Source: JAIXUI01 sp943373175
GTDB taxonomy: Bacteria > Bacteroidota > Bacteroidia > UBA7662 > JAIXUI01
NCBI GenBank assembly: GCA_943373175.1
Contig: CALSBM010000004.1
Span: 1 to 64,000 of the forward strand
DNA length: 64,000 bases
Direction of reading: 5' to 3'
The notes below the pieces were generated by a model. That model had not been told where the DNA came from and did not search any database. It saw only the letters and a list, made by a program, of their open reading frames with translations. The position numbers were made by a program, and so were the translations under genes. Positions 26,041-35,596 of the stretch are shown here, piece after piece. Position 1 is the stretch's first letter, and every line of letters starts with the position of its first letter.

Positions 26041-28221
26041 TCAGTTTTCTATGACTTTGAATTCTGTTCTTCTGTTTCGTTGGTGCTGTTCCTCAGAACA
26101 AGGAACTCCATCTGGACAAGGTTCGATTAACTGAGATTCACCATAAAACTTGTAGGTAAGCCTAAATCGGTCGATACCACGTGAAACCAAGTATTCAATG
26201 GCTGCCATAGCGCGTTGTTCCGATAGTTTTTCATTGTATGGGCCTGTTGCTCTTGAGTCGGTATGTGATCCCATTTCAACTCGTATATTAGGATTATCAC
26301 TCATTACTTTAATGAGCTTATCTAACTTGGCTGATGCATCAGATCTGATTTCCCATTTATCTAAATCATAGAAAATTGGTTCGATGTTGATACGTCGATC
26401 AAACCTGAGTTTTTCCAAATCAATAACGATAACGCTATCCAATCTGAAACCCGCGGCACCAAAATCTACCACATGCGTATTGGTGAGGTAGCCTTCTTTA
26501 GACGCAGTAAAGACAACTTTATCAATATTATCTGCCGATACTTCGAAGCGACCCTGCGCATCAGTAACGAAATTATCCGATTGCTGTGTACGCGTATCTT
26601 GTGTTAGAACTGAGGCCGCATCCAAATTGAATTTCGTTTCTGCATCCCTAACTAACCCTTTGAGAATAACTGAACGCCCTTTCACCATTTCTGTCATGAT
26701 GTTATATCGAGCATTTAGATTAATTGGAGTTTCATTATTCTTCATTCTACAGCCATAAACAGAACGTCGGGTAGAAAAACCGGCAGCATTGATGACTAAG
26801 TCATAATTAGAAAGTGGATTGAGTTTTACCTCATACTCTCCAGATTCATTGGTAATCAAGTTAAAAACTTCCCCTCCGTTATTGTCTAATTTCACCTTTG
26901 CATTAGCCAAAGGTTCAAAGGTTACGCTATCAATGACAAGTCCGCGAATGTTACAATTCAACTCTCTGAATTGATAAATATCATCGCCACCCATTCCACC
27001 GGGGCGGTTGCTGCTTACATATCCACTGTCAGATCCTGGATACACCCAAATGCCGAAATCATCGTAGGTGCTATTTAAAGGAGAACCCAGATTAACAGGA
27101 GATTGAAAAAGACTTCCTCTCATTTTGGAAGTAAAAACATCCAAGGCTCCAATGCCAATGTGGCCATCAGAAGAAAAGTATAGAACACTATCGCCCTGCA
27201 TAAAAGGAAAAACCTCGTTTCCTTCTGTATTGATGCCAGTGCCTAAATTCACAGGGTCAGTCCAACTAGAGCCTATCTTTTGAGAAATATATAAATCAAG
27301 TCCGCCTTGTCCTCCCGGCATATCAGAAGCAAAAATTAGTTTACTTCCATCATAGCTTAAAGCAGGGTGCATGCAGTTGAAATTCTTCTTACTGAAAAAT
27401 AAAATTTCCCCATCCGACCAATTACCCTTTTTGTCTCGCTTGTGTTCATACAATGCTTTGTAATCAACCTGAATATCTTTATTCCAGCTAAGTGGTGATG
27501 ATTCCGATTGGTTATGTCCCATAACAAGCATAGACTCATCTGCGCTAAAGCTTACAGTTCCATTATTTCCTGCCCAGTCTAAGGATTTGCGATAAACATG
27601 AACAGAACTATTGGATGCACTATCAAGAGGTGTTACGAAAACCCAGCTTGTTCCTTGATTGTCCCAAGCATACATCGGTCTGGATAACCCAGCTTTTTTT
27701 CTGCTTGAAACAAATAACAAACCTTCACGACTCATTACTGGGGCATAGTCATTCTCAGGAGAGTTAATCGAAAGCGGAACTAATTCAAACCGCGTTGGAT
27801 TAGCAATGGCTTTTGGTGCAAAATCCGTAGATCTAAGCTTATTTCTAGCAAGTCGGCTGTCAGGTTTATACCTAAGGTACTGCTTAAACAATCGTTTAGC
27901 TTCCTCATATTTCTGAGCGCGAAACAAGGCAATACCATATCCAAACTCGATTTCCGGATCTTTAGCCCTCGTGAGATAAAGCTTGCTGAAGAGCTCTAAG
28001 GACTTTTCATGGTCATGAGTCTTTAAGGTTATAAAGGCTCCTCTCTTTAGGGCCTCGAGGTTATTAGTTTTATCATAACTTTTAGCATAAGCATCGGAAG
28101 CAGCTTTTAGCTTAAGTTCCTGCTCCAGCCTTTTTCCTTTATTGTAAAACCGGTCGTAAGCATTGGAACAACCCGAAACAATCAGGATGAGTAGTGCAAA
28201 GGAAAGTACAGATATCTTCAT
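26041..28221 (-). CDS. PorE-like OmpA-family lipoprotein with beta-propeller
   Basis: 726 residues. A lipobox (IVSGCSN, Cys18) is followed by TPR-type helices (about 20-125), a PD40 beta-propeller (about 150-400, with repeats such as PALSYDGSKLIFASD), two carboxypeptidase-like domains (about 418-490 and 512-580) and a C-terminal OmpA peptidoglycan-binding domain (GSHTDSRATGPYNEKLSEQR). This exact order is that of PorE, the type IX secretion component that anchors the machinery to peptidoglycan, although many Bacteroidota genomes carry several such paralogues. It follows the PorP/SprF gene by 5 bases. Confidence 0.88.
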   Translation of the reverse strand: MKISVLSFALLILIVSGCSNAYDRFYNKGKRLEQELKLKAASDAYAKSYDKTNNLEALKRGAFITLKTHDHEKSLELFSKLYLTRAKDPEIEFGYGIALFRAQKYEEAKRLFKQYLRYKPDSRLARNKLRSTDFAPKAIANPTRFELVPLSINSPENDYAPVMSREGLLFVSSRKKAGLSRPMYAWDNQGTSWVFVTPLDSASNSSVHVYRKSLDWAGNNGTVSFSADESMLVMGHNQSESSPLSWNKDIQVDYKALYEHKRDKKGNWSDGEILFFSKKNFNCMHPALSYDGSKLIFASDMPGGQGGLDLYISQKIGSSWTDPVNLGTGINTEGNEVFPFMQGDSVLYFSSDGHIGIGALDVFTSKMRGSLFQSPVNLGSPLNSTYDDFGIWVYPGSDSGYVSSNRPGGMGGDDIYQFRELNCNIRGLVIDSVTFEPLANAKVKLDNNGGEVFNLITNESGEYEVKLNPLSNYDLVINAAGFSTRRSVYGCRMKNNETPINLNARYNIMTEMVKGRSVILKGLVRDAETKFNLDAASVLTQDTRTQQSDNFVTDAQGRFEVSADNIDKVVFTASKEGYLTNTHVVDFGAAGFRLDSVIVIDLEKLRFDRRINIEPIFYDLDKWEIRSDASAKLDKLIKVMSDNPNIRVEMGSHTDSRATGPYNEKLSEQRAMAAIEYLVSRGIDRFRLTYKFYGESQLIEPCPDGVPCSEEQHQRNRRTEFKVIEN

Positions 28222-28226
28222 CTGAA

Positions 28227-29147
28227 TTAAAAATAGCGTGGACTCATGTATCGAGTTTGACCAAGGTTAAAATTATAGCCAATAAAAACCTCATGGCTAC
28301 CATCTTGGTAGTTTCTGAGTGCATTAGTGGAATAGTCATAACTGTAGCCTAACCATAATTGCCGAGTAAGTGCAAATTGGGCCATCAAGGCGATAGCAGA
28401 ATTACTTCTCCAAGATGCTCCAGCCCAAAGGCGTTCTCCGAAAATAGCAGTTAAGTTTAAATCTATCTGAGGGGGAGCATTTTGAACATATCTTCCGAAA
28501 AATCCTGGTTTTAGTGCCAAATCTTTCGACAATTTAATGTGGTATGCAGCAGTAATTAGAAAATGCTGCTCCAAGATTGCAGAAGAAGGTTTGGAAGGAT
28601 CTTCTGCTATTTTGGTTGAAATTAGGTTTGGAATTGAAAAACCTAATGCAATCTTTTTATTTCGAAAATAAACACCAGTTCCAAAGTTTGGCCTCGTGGT
28701 TTGAATCACATTAGACTGATAAAATGCAGGATCAGGTACTGGATTATTGGTATTTATCCTACTGAAGTCGTTTACGTAGAAGTTAACATTCCCCTGTAAT
28801 CCAAAAGCAAGAATCGAAGAATTATCGAATCTAATTTTATAGGCATACGAAAGGTTGACACTGGATCTGTTCTCAACTCCAATCCTGTCGTTCATTAAAT
28901 TAATACCGAAACCATTGACTCCCTTGAAGGGCATGTGTGCGGACGCATTCAACGTTACTGGAGCACCTTCGATTCCAACCCACTGATTACGATAAAAAAG
29001 TACCGTACTAAGCTCTTCCTTAGCACCTGCGTAAGCCGGGTTAAGGGTAAGCATGTTAAACAAATACTGACTGTAAAGCTGGTCTTGTTGTGCATAAAGC
29101 CATGACGGGAAGAGCAAAACAATCAGTATAAAAAGTTTCTTTTTCAT
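28227..29147 (-). CDS. PorP/SprF family type IX secretion protein
   Basis: 306 residues. A signal peptide (ending WLYAQQ) is followed by the family signature QYLFNMLTLNPAYAGAKEEL and an outer-membrane barrel. SprF-type proteins sit next to their large adhesin partner and are needed for its secretion or attachment; here the partner is the 1295-residue protein immediately upstream (5-base gap). Length and signature are typical. Confidence 0.93.
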   Translation of the reverse strand: MKKKLFILIVLLFPSWLYAQQDQLYSQYLFNMLTLNPAYAGAKEELSTVLFYRNQWVGIEGAPVTLNASAHMPFKGVNGFGINLMNDRIGVENRSSVNLSYAYKIRFDNSSILAFGLQGNVNFYVNDFSRINTNNPVPDPAFYQSNVIQTTRPNFGTGVYFRNKKIALGFSIPNLISTKIAEDPSKPSSAILEQHFLITAAYHIKLSKDLALKPGFFGRYVQNAPPQIDLNLTAIFGERLWAGASWRSNSAIALMAQFALTRQLWLGYSYDYSTNALRNYQDGSHEVFIGYNFNLGQTRYMSPRYF

Positions 29148-29152
29148 GTTAA

Positions 29153-32100
29153 TTAGCGTTGAATGACAATGAAGCCGCGGTAAATCGGTAAGTCTGGTCC
29201 TAGTTCAAGCAAGTAGAAATAGGTTCCGGCAGGGAGAGGTTCATTATTCCGATTAATTCCATTCCAATTATCCCGATATGGCTGACCTGCCCAAACTTCA
29301 TTACCCCACCGATTAATTATTGTAATCTTAGGATTAGAGTATTCCTTGATATTTTCAATGACGAAGAAATCATTGATGTTATCCTCATTAGGTGAAAATC
29401 CACTTGGAATGATAGGAGGCTCAGCGGGCAGCACATACAATACAATTTCAGCAGAATCACAAACCGGTGGATTTAGTCCATTACACACCCGATACCGCAT
29501 TCTATCTGTACCTACAAAGTCGGTTTGTGGCACATATCGCAAAAGGAGTTGGTTTTGTGTGTAAGTTCCCCTTGTAGGTGGGCTCAAAATAGTAACTCCT
29601 GCAAAAAGGACATTGTTGCTATCCCTATCGTTGATGGTTGGGTTAAATACTACTGGAGTATTCGCTCTTGTAAAGACCGTATCGTTATTGGCTTTTACGT
29701 TAAAAATGCGCTTTTCTACCGTGATAACTATGATTGCTTCTAAACAATACTCGCCATTAGGTAAACCTGCACATAAGTAGTATCCGACCGTGTCTTTACC
29801 GAAAAATCCGCTATTCGCTGTATAAATGGCAGTACCGGCATTAAGGTCAAAGTTTACCAACCCGTTTTTAGGTGTTACTCCTGGATTGGCTTTGAAGTAA
29901 GTTGTTAAAGTGGAAGGTCGTGTATCGTTAGTGAAAAACGGAACGGTAACCGGGGTAGTTTCAGTAGTTGTTGCTGCATCGTTACGCGGGCGAATTCCTG
30001 GATTTAAAACTTGTATGAAAACAGTTGCCGTATCAGTTACCGGCAGATTATCCGTTTGTAAAGCCACAACATAGCGAAGGGTATCGCCACCAATGTAGCC
30101 ATTGAATGGAGAATAAATAATGCTGTCGCCGATAAGGTTAGCCGTTCCATTCTTAGGTCCGCTTCCGGGAACAATACCTACAATTTTAGTTGTGCTGGTA
30201 TCGATAATATCGTTTCCGTACTGATATATAGTAACTGGAGAATTGACCAATGTAACAGCCAAATCATCTTCTAAATCAAGGTTTAGGTTCTCGATGTTGA
30301 TAAAAATTTTGGCTGAATCACAGAATGGAATTGTGGTATTCACACATATTTGGTAAAGAATGGTGTCGCGTCCAATAATATTCGGATTGGGTGTGTATTG
30401 AAAGAGGCTATCGCCAATTACTGTGATAGTGCCAAGTCTCGGATTTTGAGGAAAACTAATATGCCCCACTCTGATTTGATTATTGAAAAGGTCATTGACC
30501 CGTGGATCAATCTTTTTTCTAACATTTCGTTTTACAATCACGGTATCGTTAACTGCTGTAAGATTGATTGGCTGAACATTTATGTAAATGTAGGCTGTAT
30601 CACAAACAGGCGGGTTTGGCTGAAGTAAGCATACCGTATAACACAAAGTATCTGCGCCTGAATAACCGGGAGTTGGAATGTAGTTGATTAAGCCGCCTGG
30701 CTGATTAAGTTGCGCACTACCATGTTTCGGTTGACAGGCTATTACGATGCTTGTTGGACCGGCAGGAATAGTATCGTTGTTTCTAGGATCAATGATGACT
30801 GGGGTATTGGAAGTTGTTGAGACAGTATCCGTAACAAGATTTATAGGATAAGGCTCTACATTGATAAAAATTAGCGCTGTATCACAATAGGGGACAGTTG
30901 GTGTAGGAGCGCACAACATGTAACAAATGGTATCTCTTCCTAAAAATCCCGGTGTAGGTATGTACTGAATTCCGTTAGTAGTTATCACCGTTGCATTTCC
31001 ATTCTTCGGAGGACACGTAATGGTAATTGAGACTCCTGGAACGGTTTGGTCATTGATCATTGGTGGAATAACTATAGGAGTATTTACATTGGCTCTTACT
31101 GTGTCGTTGACCGCATTGATAGGAATTGGAATTACATTGATAACAATCAGTGCTGTGTCGCACAGTGGGAAAGAGCCGCCATTGAAACATATCGAATACA
31201 CGATAGTGTCTTTACCAAGAAATCCGGGATTAGGCGTGTATCGAATAGAATCAGTGCCAGGAATTGTCACTATGATACCATTAGAAGGAAGCCTTACTAT
31301 CCCAAGCCCAAGGTTGTTTTGGCTTGGCACAAAGTCATTTAAAAATGGATTAATCCAAGTCGGAGTATTGATTGAAGCATTGACAGTGTCATTAATGGCA
31401 ACAAGGACGAGGGGAAGTACCTTAATCCTAATTACGGCAGTGTCGCAAATTCCATTGAAATTGTCACACAATTCATAAATAATGGAATCGTTGCCACTAA
31501 AGAAACTTTGAGGCGTATAAACTACAGTGTCATTCGTAGCATTGATGAAGGATGTTCCGAAAAACGGCCCACTCAATCTTCTCATGAAAACCTGATTGTT
31601 GTATAAATCGTTGAGTTTTGGGCGAATACTAATGGGGAAATTGACAAAAGTTATTACATCATCATCTTCAGCAATAATAAAAGAGTTGCTACAACGAACT
31701 GATGCACGAGGAATAGCTATTCCTGTTATTGAACCACCGGTTGTGCCATTCGTAGCGCCATAGCTGGTACCAAAGTCAGGGCTGTTAGGGTTAGTAATAA
31801 TTCCAGCATTTCCGCCACTAGCTTCAATGAAGGAGCCGGCAGGCACACTGCTTCGGAACATTACAACCCCACCACCGCCGCCGCCGCCAGGGCCGTGAGA
31901 CTGTGGGTTTGCTGCATTGTCAAGACTTCCTCCAAAGCCACCTCGAACAGAAGCCCTAACTTGACCGAAGAAGGTGTTTACATCCAGAACAATAGTGCCT
32001 CCGGCACCGCCTCCTGCCGAACCATCACGTCCGGTTAAAAGCGTTTGATTTTGTCCGTTTGCAGATATTGTATTTCCTGAAGTGAATAAACGATTGGCCA

Positions 32101-33040
32101 TTAAAATAACTAATCCACCACCATTTCCTCCTTTACCTCCTTGTCGAGCAGCCTCATTTTGGTGAGCCCCACCGGCTCCTGAGCCGGGCCAGAACAAGTT
32201 GAAGTTATTGGTATAAGATGCTGATGTACCGCCAATACCACCGGTTGCGAGTGGGATTAAACCAAATTGAACAGCGGCAGTAGATTCATTACCTCCTTTT
32301 CCGCCAAGGCCAAAGTTCGCTCCACCACCTCCGCCGGTATTGTGGTTATTGCCACCACCACCCCCAGTGTATAGTTTTCCACGTCCACGTTCTTTAAAAA
32401 CAGAAATGTTGACGATAGACTCTCCTTTCATCCCGGCTTTTCCTGTTTCAGAATTTCCGGTTTGAAGGTTATTGAAAAAATAGTTTTGGACTCCGTACTG
32501 AACATTTGGGCTTGATGGTTCGCCTCCCCTAAATCCACAAGTGTCGAGGTTGATGTTGCCTCCAAGGATTAGCGTATCAATAGCATTAAGTATTAATATA
32601 CCACCGGTATTACCATCCCATGGCTTTGCTCTGATTATCCCTGAGGTGGTTATTCGAGGTGCTGTTGGTATGGATACAATCTGAACCAAGTTATTGGGTT
32701 CATAATTTACTAAAGTCTGAAACCTCAAAAACAAGGTATCTAAAATGACGGTATCAACTTCGTTGATTTCTACTTTACCTGCATTTCCTAAACTAATCAA
32801 ATCGCCAAAAGCAGGGCTATCAGAAGTATCTATTATAGCACCTTTCATTTGAGCGATAAGGATTTTCTCTCCCCGCTTGAATTGCTTTAGCTCCAATGAA
32901 TCACCCAATAGTGAACATTGCCCGATAAACTGCTTAACAGCCGCGTACTTATTTACTACTCCTGGGCCTACCTGTAAGTTCTGTGAAGAGGCCAAGTGAA
33001 AGCAAAAGATTGCTATTAAGAGAGCACTCCATTTCTTCAT
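29153..33040 (-). CDS. Giant surface adhesin with eight cadherin-like repeats and type B T9SS domain
   Basis: 1295 residues. A signal peptide (ending ASSQN) leads into a glycine-rich domain (about 215-400) and eight tandem beta-sandwich repeats of about 90 residues (about 455-1200). Each starts with a motif like VNDTV..N and ends with a CDTA..IxV strand; seven of eight carry a closely spaced Cys pair. The C-terminal 85 residues match the gliding-motility-associated (CHU_C) type B sorting domain (IPSGFSPNEDNINDFF and INRWGNEVW). It is likely exported by type IX secretion and held at the surface, working with the adjacent PorP/SprF. The ligand is unknown. Confidence 0.92.
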   Translation of the reverse strand: MKKWSALLIAIFCFHLASSQNLQVGPGVVNKYAAVKQFIGQCSLLGDSLELKQFKRGEKILIAQMKGAIIDTSDSPAFGDLISLGNAGKVEINEVDTVILDTLFLRFQTLVNYEPNNLVQIVSIPTAPRITTSGIIRAKPWDGNTGGILILNAIDTLILGGNINLDTCGFRGGEPSSPNVQYGVQNYFFNNLQTGNSETGKAGMKGESIVNISVFKERGRGKLYTGGGGGNNHNTGGGGGANFGLGGKGGNESTAAVQFGLIPLATGGIGGTSASYTNNFNLFWPGSGAGGAHQNEAARQGGKGGNGGGLVILMANRLFTSGNTISANGQNQTLLTGRDGSAGGGAGGTIVLDVNTFFGQVRASVRGGFGGSLDNAANPQSHGPGGGGGGGVVMFRSSVPAGSFIEASGGNAGIITNPNSPDFGTSYGATNGTTGGSITGIAIPRASVRCSNSFIIAEDDDVITFVNFPISIRPKLNDLYNNQVFMRRLSGPFFGTSFINATNDTVVYTPQSFFSGNDSIIYELCDNFNGICDTAVIRIKVLPLVLVAINDTVNASINTPTWINPFLNDFVPSQNNLGLGIVRLPSNGIIVTIPGTDSIRYTPNPGFLGKDTIVYSICFNGGSFPLCDTALIVINVIPIPINAVNDTVRANVNTPIVIPPMINDQTVPGVSITITCPPKNGNATVITTNGIQYIPTPGFLGRDTICYMLCAPTPTVPYCDTALIFINVEPYPINLVTDTVSTTSNTPVIIDPRNNDTIPAGPTSIVIACQPKHGSAQLNQPGGLINYIPTPGYSGADTLCYTVCLLQPNPPVCDTAYIYINVQPINLTAVNDTVIVKRNVRKKIDPRVNDLFNNQIRVGHISFPQNPRLGTITVIGDSLFQYTPNPNIIGRDTILYQICVNTTIPFCDSAKIFINIENLNLDLEDDLAVTLVNSPVTIYQYGNDIIDTSTTKIVGIVPGSGPKNGTANLIGDSIIYSPFNGYIGGDTLRYVVALQTDNLPVTDTATVFIQVLNPGIRPRNDAATTTETTPVTVPFFTNDTRPSTLTTYFKANPGVTPKNGLVNFDLNAGTAIYTANSGFFGKDTVGYYLCAGLPNGEYCLEAIIVITVEKRIFNVKANNDTVFTRANTPVVFNPTINDRDSNNVLFAGVTILSPPTRGTYTQNQLLLRYVPQTDFVGTDRMRYRVCNGLNPPVCDSAEIVLYVLPAEPPIIPSGFSPNEDNINDFFVIENIKEYSNPKITIINRWGNEVWAGQPYRDNWNGINRNNEPLPAGTYFYLLELGPDLPIYRGFIVIQR
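29436..31680 (-). repeat. Eight tandem protein-domain repeats inside the adhesin
   Basis: Eight diverged copies of about 280 bases. Conserved positions per copy: an opening NDTV, an NTP/xND turn about 12 residues later, a YTPNPGFxGxDT strand and a final CDTA. Copies 3 and 4 share two extra cysteines (TCPPKNG/ACQPKHG and IC/LC). These are protein repeats, not DNA-level direct repeats. Confidence 0.85.
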
Positions 33041-33044
33041 GATG

Positions 33045-33052
33045 CAAAAATG
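33045..33052 (-). promoter_or_regulatory. CATTTTTG, -7-like element 4 bases before the adhesin gene
   Basis: On the minus strand seven of eight bases match TAnnTTTG and the spacing to the ATG at 33040 is 4. It would drive the adhesin, PorP/SprF and PorE-like genes together. Confidence 0.4.
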
Positions 33053-33113
33053 TCTATTAATTTCTCAACAGCGCGACGACTTTACCTTATTTAGATAAAG
33101 TTCTATAATAAAC

Positions 33114-33132
33114 CGATAAGTCCTATTTATCG
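33114..33132 (-). terminator. Weak hairpin after the SPOR gene
   Basis: CGATAA and TTATCG form a 6-bp stem with a 7-base loop, 12 bases beyond the SPOR gene stop, followed on the minus strand by an A/T-rich but not T-pure stretch. A poor intrinsic terminator at best. Confidence 0.25.
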
Positions 33133-33144
33133 AAGCATTTGGCT

Positions 33145-33945
33145 TTAAATCGGCAACACCCAAGTACTAACACCTTGGTATTTATTCATCTCATGCATTT
33201 TTTGAACTGCCTCAAAATCAGTGTCAATGGGAAATGTTGCAACCCGAATCAACCCTGAAGGGCCTGGAATCATCGCGCTTTCGATTCCTTTTGACTCCAT
33301 AAACTTCATCCAGCGCTGTGCGTTTTCTACTTTCGCAAAGACTCCACTTACAAGGACGAACGACTTCTGAACGGATAAAGAGGTATGAAAGTAAGGCTCA
33401 GGTACTGATTGCGTTGAATTGCTGCTTTCGATAACGGATAAGGAGGATTGAAAGTCCGGCAAATTTATGGATTGACCAATGCCAGCTTGTAACTGCTTGT
33501 TTACAGGCCGATAAAGCATTCCGACCATTAGAAAGAAAGATAGCAGAACAAACAACCATTTTCTTGTACTTCTTTCTGAAACTGGTGTTAGCTGAACTAT
33601 TTCTAAGGAAGTTGACGGAGCTACCGTAGGTAAAATTTCAGATAGACTTAACCATTCTCGAATAGGGAGTACCTTCTGAGTATTAAACAAATGATTGTAA
33701 TGCGATGCCTGATGATGCAGCCATTTCAAAAGTTCAGGATCATTACTAATTCTTGACGATTCCTGCGGAAATCCATCGTTAGAACCAGATTGTACTCGCT
33801 CTAACACCCATTCAGGAGCTGAAAGCGTATTAGTTAAGGAGTTATACGAAGAAGGCAATCGTATCAAGCGAATAAATCCTACGCCCGGCCAGTAAAAACT
33901 GCCTACTGAACGTAAATGAGAGAGTATAGCTTGAGGATAGTTCAC
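33145..33945 (-). CDS. SPOR domain protein with divergent CCDC81-like HU domain
   Basis: 266 residues from a GTG at 33945. The N-terminal 75 residues resemble the Bacteroidota CCDC81-like HU domain (SFYWPGVGFIRLIRLPSSYN), a single membrane helix follows at about 128-146, and the last 75 residues form a SPOR domain (FVLVSGVFAKVENAQRWMKF), which binds denuded septal glycan. It is 5 bases downstream of a beta-barrel gene and a TPR gene, a unit likely to act at the envelope during division. The N-terminal similarity is weak. Confidence 0.75.
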   Translation of the reverse strand: MNYPQAILSHLRSVGSFYWPGVGFIRLIRLPSSYNSLTNTLSAPEWVLERVQSGSNDGFPQESSRISNDPELLKWLHHQASHYNHLFNTQKVLPIREWLSLSEILPTVAPSTSLEIVQLTPVSERSTRKWLFVLLSFFLMVGMLYRPVNKQLQAGIGQSINLPDFQSSLSVIESSNSTQSVPEPYFHTSLSVQKSFVLVSGVFAKVENAQRWMKFMESKGIESAMIPGPSGLIRVATFPIDTDFEAVQKMHEMNKYQGVSTWVLPI

Positions 33946-33950
33946 TTTAG

Positions 33951-35594
33951 TTAAAGTTGAATGCTCAAACCGACTAAGGCCTGAATTCCATAAGACGGAT
34001 AATTATACCATCTCACGTACCTCATGGAAGCCAAGTTGAGTACCTGAGCAAAGATGCTGGTTTTGCGGTTATATGCGTAAACAACCCTACCACTAAAATC
34101 CAATAAAAATGGAAAATGTTCTTCTTGCTCAAGCAGGTTGAGTGCACGAATGCCTTCCATTCCGGTTGCTTCTACTTTCACTTGCCACTTTGAGTCGATG
34201 TTATACTTTAGTTTGGCATCCACAGTCCATCGTGGAGTTTGCCAAGGAGTTTTCATCGTATCAAGCATTAAGTGTCGATATCTAACACCCGTTTCTATTG
34301 CCCATGAGTTACTGAACTGCCATTGGTACCTTAATTCGGCACTAAACTGAGTGGTTTGTGGATCGTAATCCGGCAACAAGTAGGGGCCTAAATTTTTAAA
34401 GAACATCATATTGTCGGTTCTGGAATAACAGAGAATTGCATTCAATTGACTGTTTGGGCTTAGAAGGTGGCTGCCAGAAACTTTGATTTGGATTGAAGGA
34501 CTATTGAGCAGCAATAAATCAGTTCCTGAGAAAGGACTTTGAGTCATTAGACTCAAGAATGTATTCGCTTGAACATCTCCTTGTAAGGCAACATCAAGCT
34601 GTGTTTTGCGATTTAGGCTCAGCCAGCGAAATCCAAAATCAGGGAAAAGCCGAAGCTTATTTTCAATGCTGTCGCCTACATAAACGATTCGCAGGCCCAT
34701 TCCTGCTTCCCATTGGCTGCCTTTCAGTACATAACGTGGGCTTAAATGAATCATGTTTCGGGAGATACCAGCAAGCAAACCTTGGTAGTTGGAATAGAAG
34801 TACCTCGCACTCCAATCGATAAGTTGATCTGAAAGCACAACTCTACCATTTCCTTTAACTTGAAATTGCTGTTCGCTTTGCCCTTTCTTATCATTAAGGA
34901 TATGCGATAATACCTCGGCATGAAAACCTTGTCCGAGACTGTCGTAAGCAGCATTAGAAACTCCGGCTTTGATGGTAAATAGATTATAGTGTTGAGCCTC
35001 TGCTTCTGAAGGAGTATTGGTGAAGCCACTTAACTTGGTACTATCAACTCCATAATACCGTACTGCCTGCCGATCAAAAGTAATTCCGCCAGAGTATCGC
35101 CAGTTTTTACGGTATAAATGTCCATCAAGGCTTGCCATGGTTTCGCCGTAATTAACGTTTCTGAAAGTAGTTCCTTCTCTATCAATTGAACCGGAGGAAT
35201 TTAAATGGCGCACATTCAGACTTAAATCCCATGTTTTATTCTGAATGGTGTTTAGACTTAAACCAAGAAAGGGCGTGTTGTAAGTACCGAAACCAACGGT
35301 AATCCTGTTAGATTTATGTACTACCTGTGGGTCTATTATCGACTTAGAAAGGCCAACAGGATTTAGTTTAAAATCGCCAGGACTAAGATTTTGGATTGGC
35401 TTATATTGAAATTTTGGCCTCTCGGGATCAAATTGAGGCAACTCCGGCTTGAGTTGTATTTTTATCGCTTCAGCTAAGGTCGGTTGATACTGTCGCGTAA
35501 GTTTTAACGAATCAACTTTAAAGTCGTCTCTCCCTTGCCCTTGAAGCTGAACAACTGCCAACATCATTGAAAGCAGAAAAATTAATTTTTTCAT
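33951..35594 (-). CDS. Outer-membrane beta-barrel protein of unknown function
   Basis: 547 residues. A signal peptide (ending QLQGQG) and a short proline-rich periplasmic arm (LPQFDPERPKFQYKP) precede many alternating beta strands, ending in an aromatic pattern (YNYPSYGIQALVGLSIQL) like TonB-receptor barrels. No plug domain or carboxypeptidase-like domain is visible, so it looks like a barrel-only relative. The gene is 2 bases after the TPR gene and 5 before the SPOR gene, suggesting the three act together. Confidence 0.8.
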   Translation of the reverse strand: MKKLIFLLSMMLAVVQLQGQGRDDFKVDSLKLTRQYQPTLAEAIKIQLKPELPQFDPERPKFQYKPIQNLSPGDFKLNPVGLSKSIIDPQVVHKSNRITVGFGTYNTPFLGLSLNTIQNKTWDLSLNVRHLNSSGSIDREGTTFRNVNYGETMASLDGHLYRKNWRYSGGITFDRQAVRYYGVDSTKLSGFTNTPSEAEAQHYNLFTIKAGVSNAAYDSLGQGFHAEVLSHILNDKKGQSEQQFQVKGNGRVVLSDQLIDWSARYFYSNYQGLLAGISRNMIHLSPRYVLKGSQWEAGMGLRIVYVGDSIENKLRLFPDFGFRWLSLNRKTQLDVALQGDVQANTFLSLMTQSPFSGTDLLLLNSPSIQIKVSGSHLLSPNSQLNAILCYSRTDNMMFFKNLGPYLLPDYDPQTTQFSAELRYQWQFSNSWAIETGVRYRHLMLDTMKTPWQTPRWTVDAKLKYNIDSKWQVKVEATGMEGIRALNLLEQEEHFPFLLDFSGRVVYAYNRKTSIFAQVLNLASMRYVRWYNYPSYGIQALVGLSIQL

Positions 35595-35596
35595 TG

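Noticed and set aside
31020..31478. 152-codon ORF antisense to the adhesin
   Set aside because: It arises from the opposite strand of the adhesin's regular repeats.
29436..31680. Possible CRISPR-like or DNA tandem repeat
   Set aside because: Copies are diverged, about 280 bases and in frame: protein-domain repeats.
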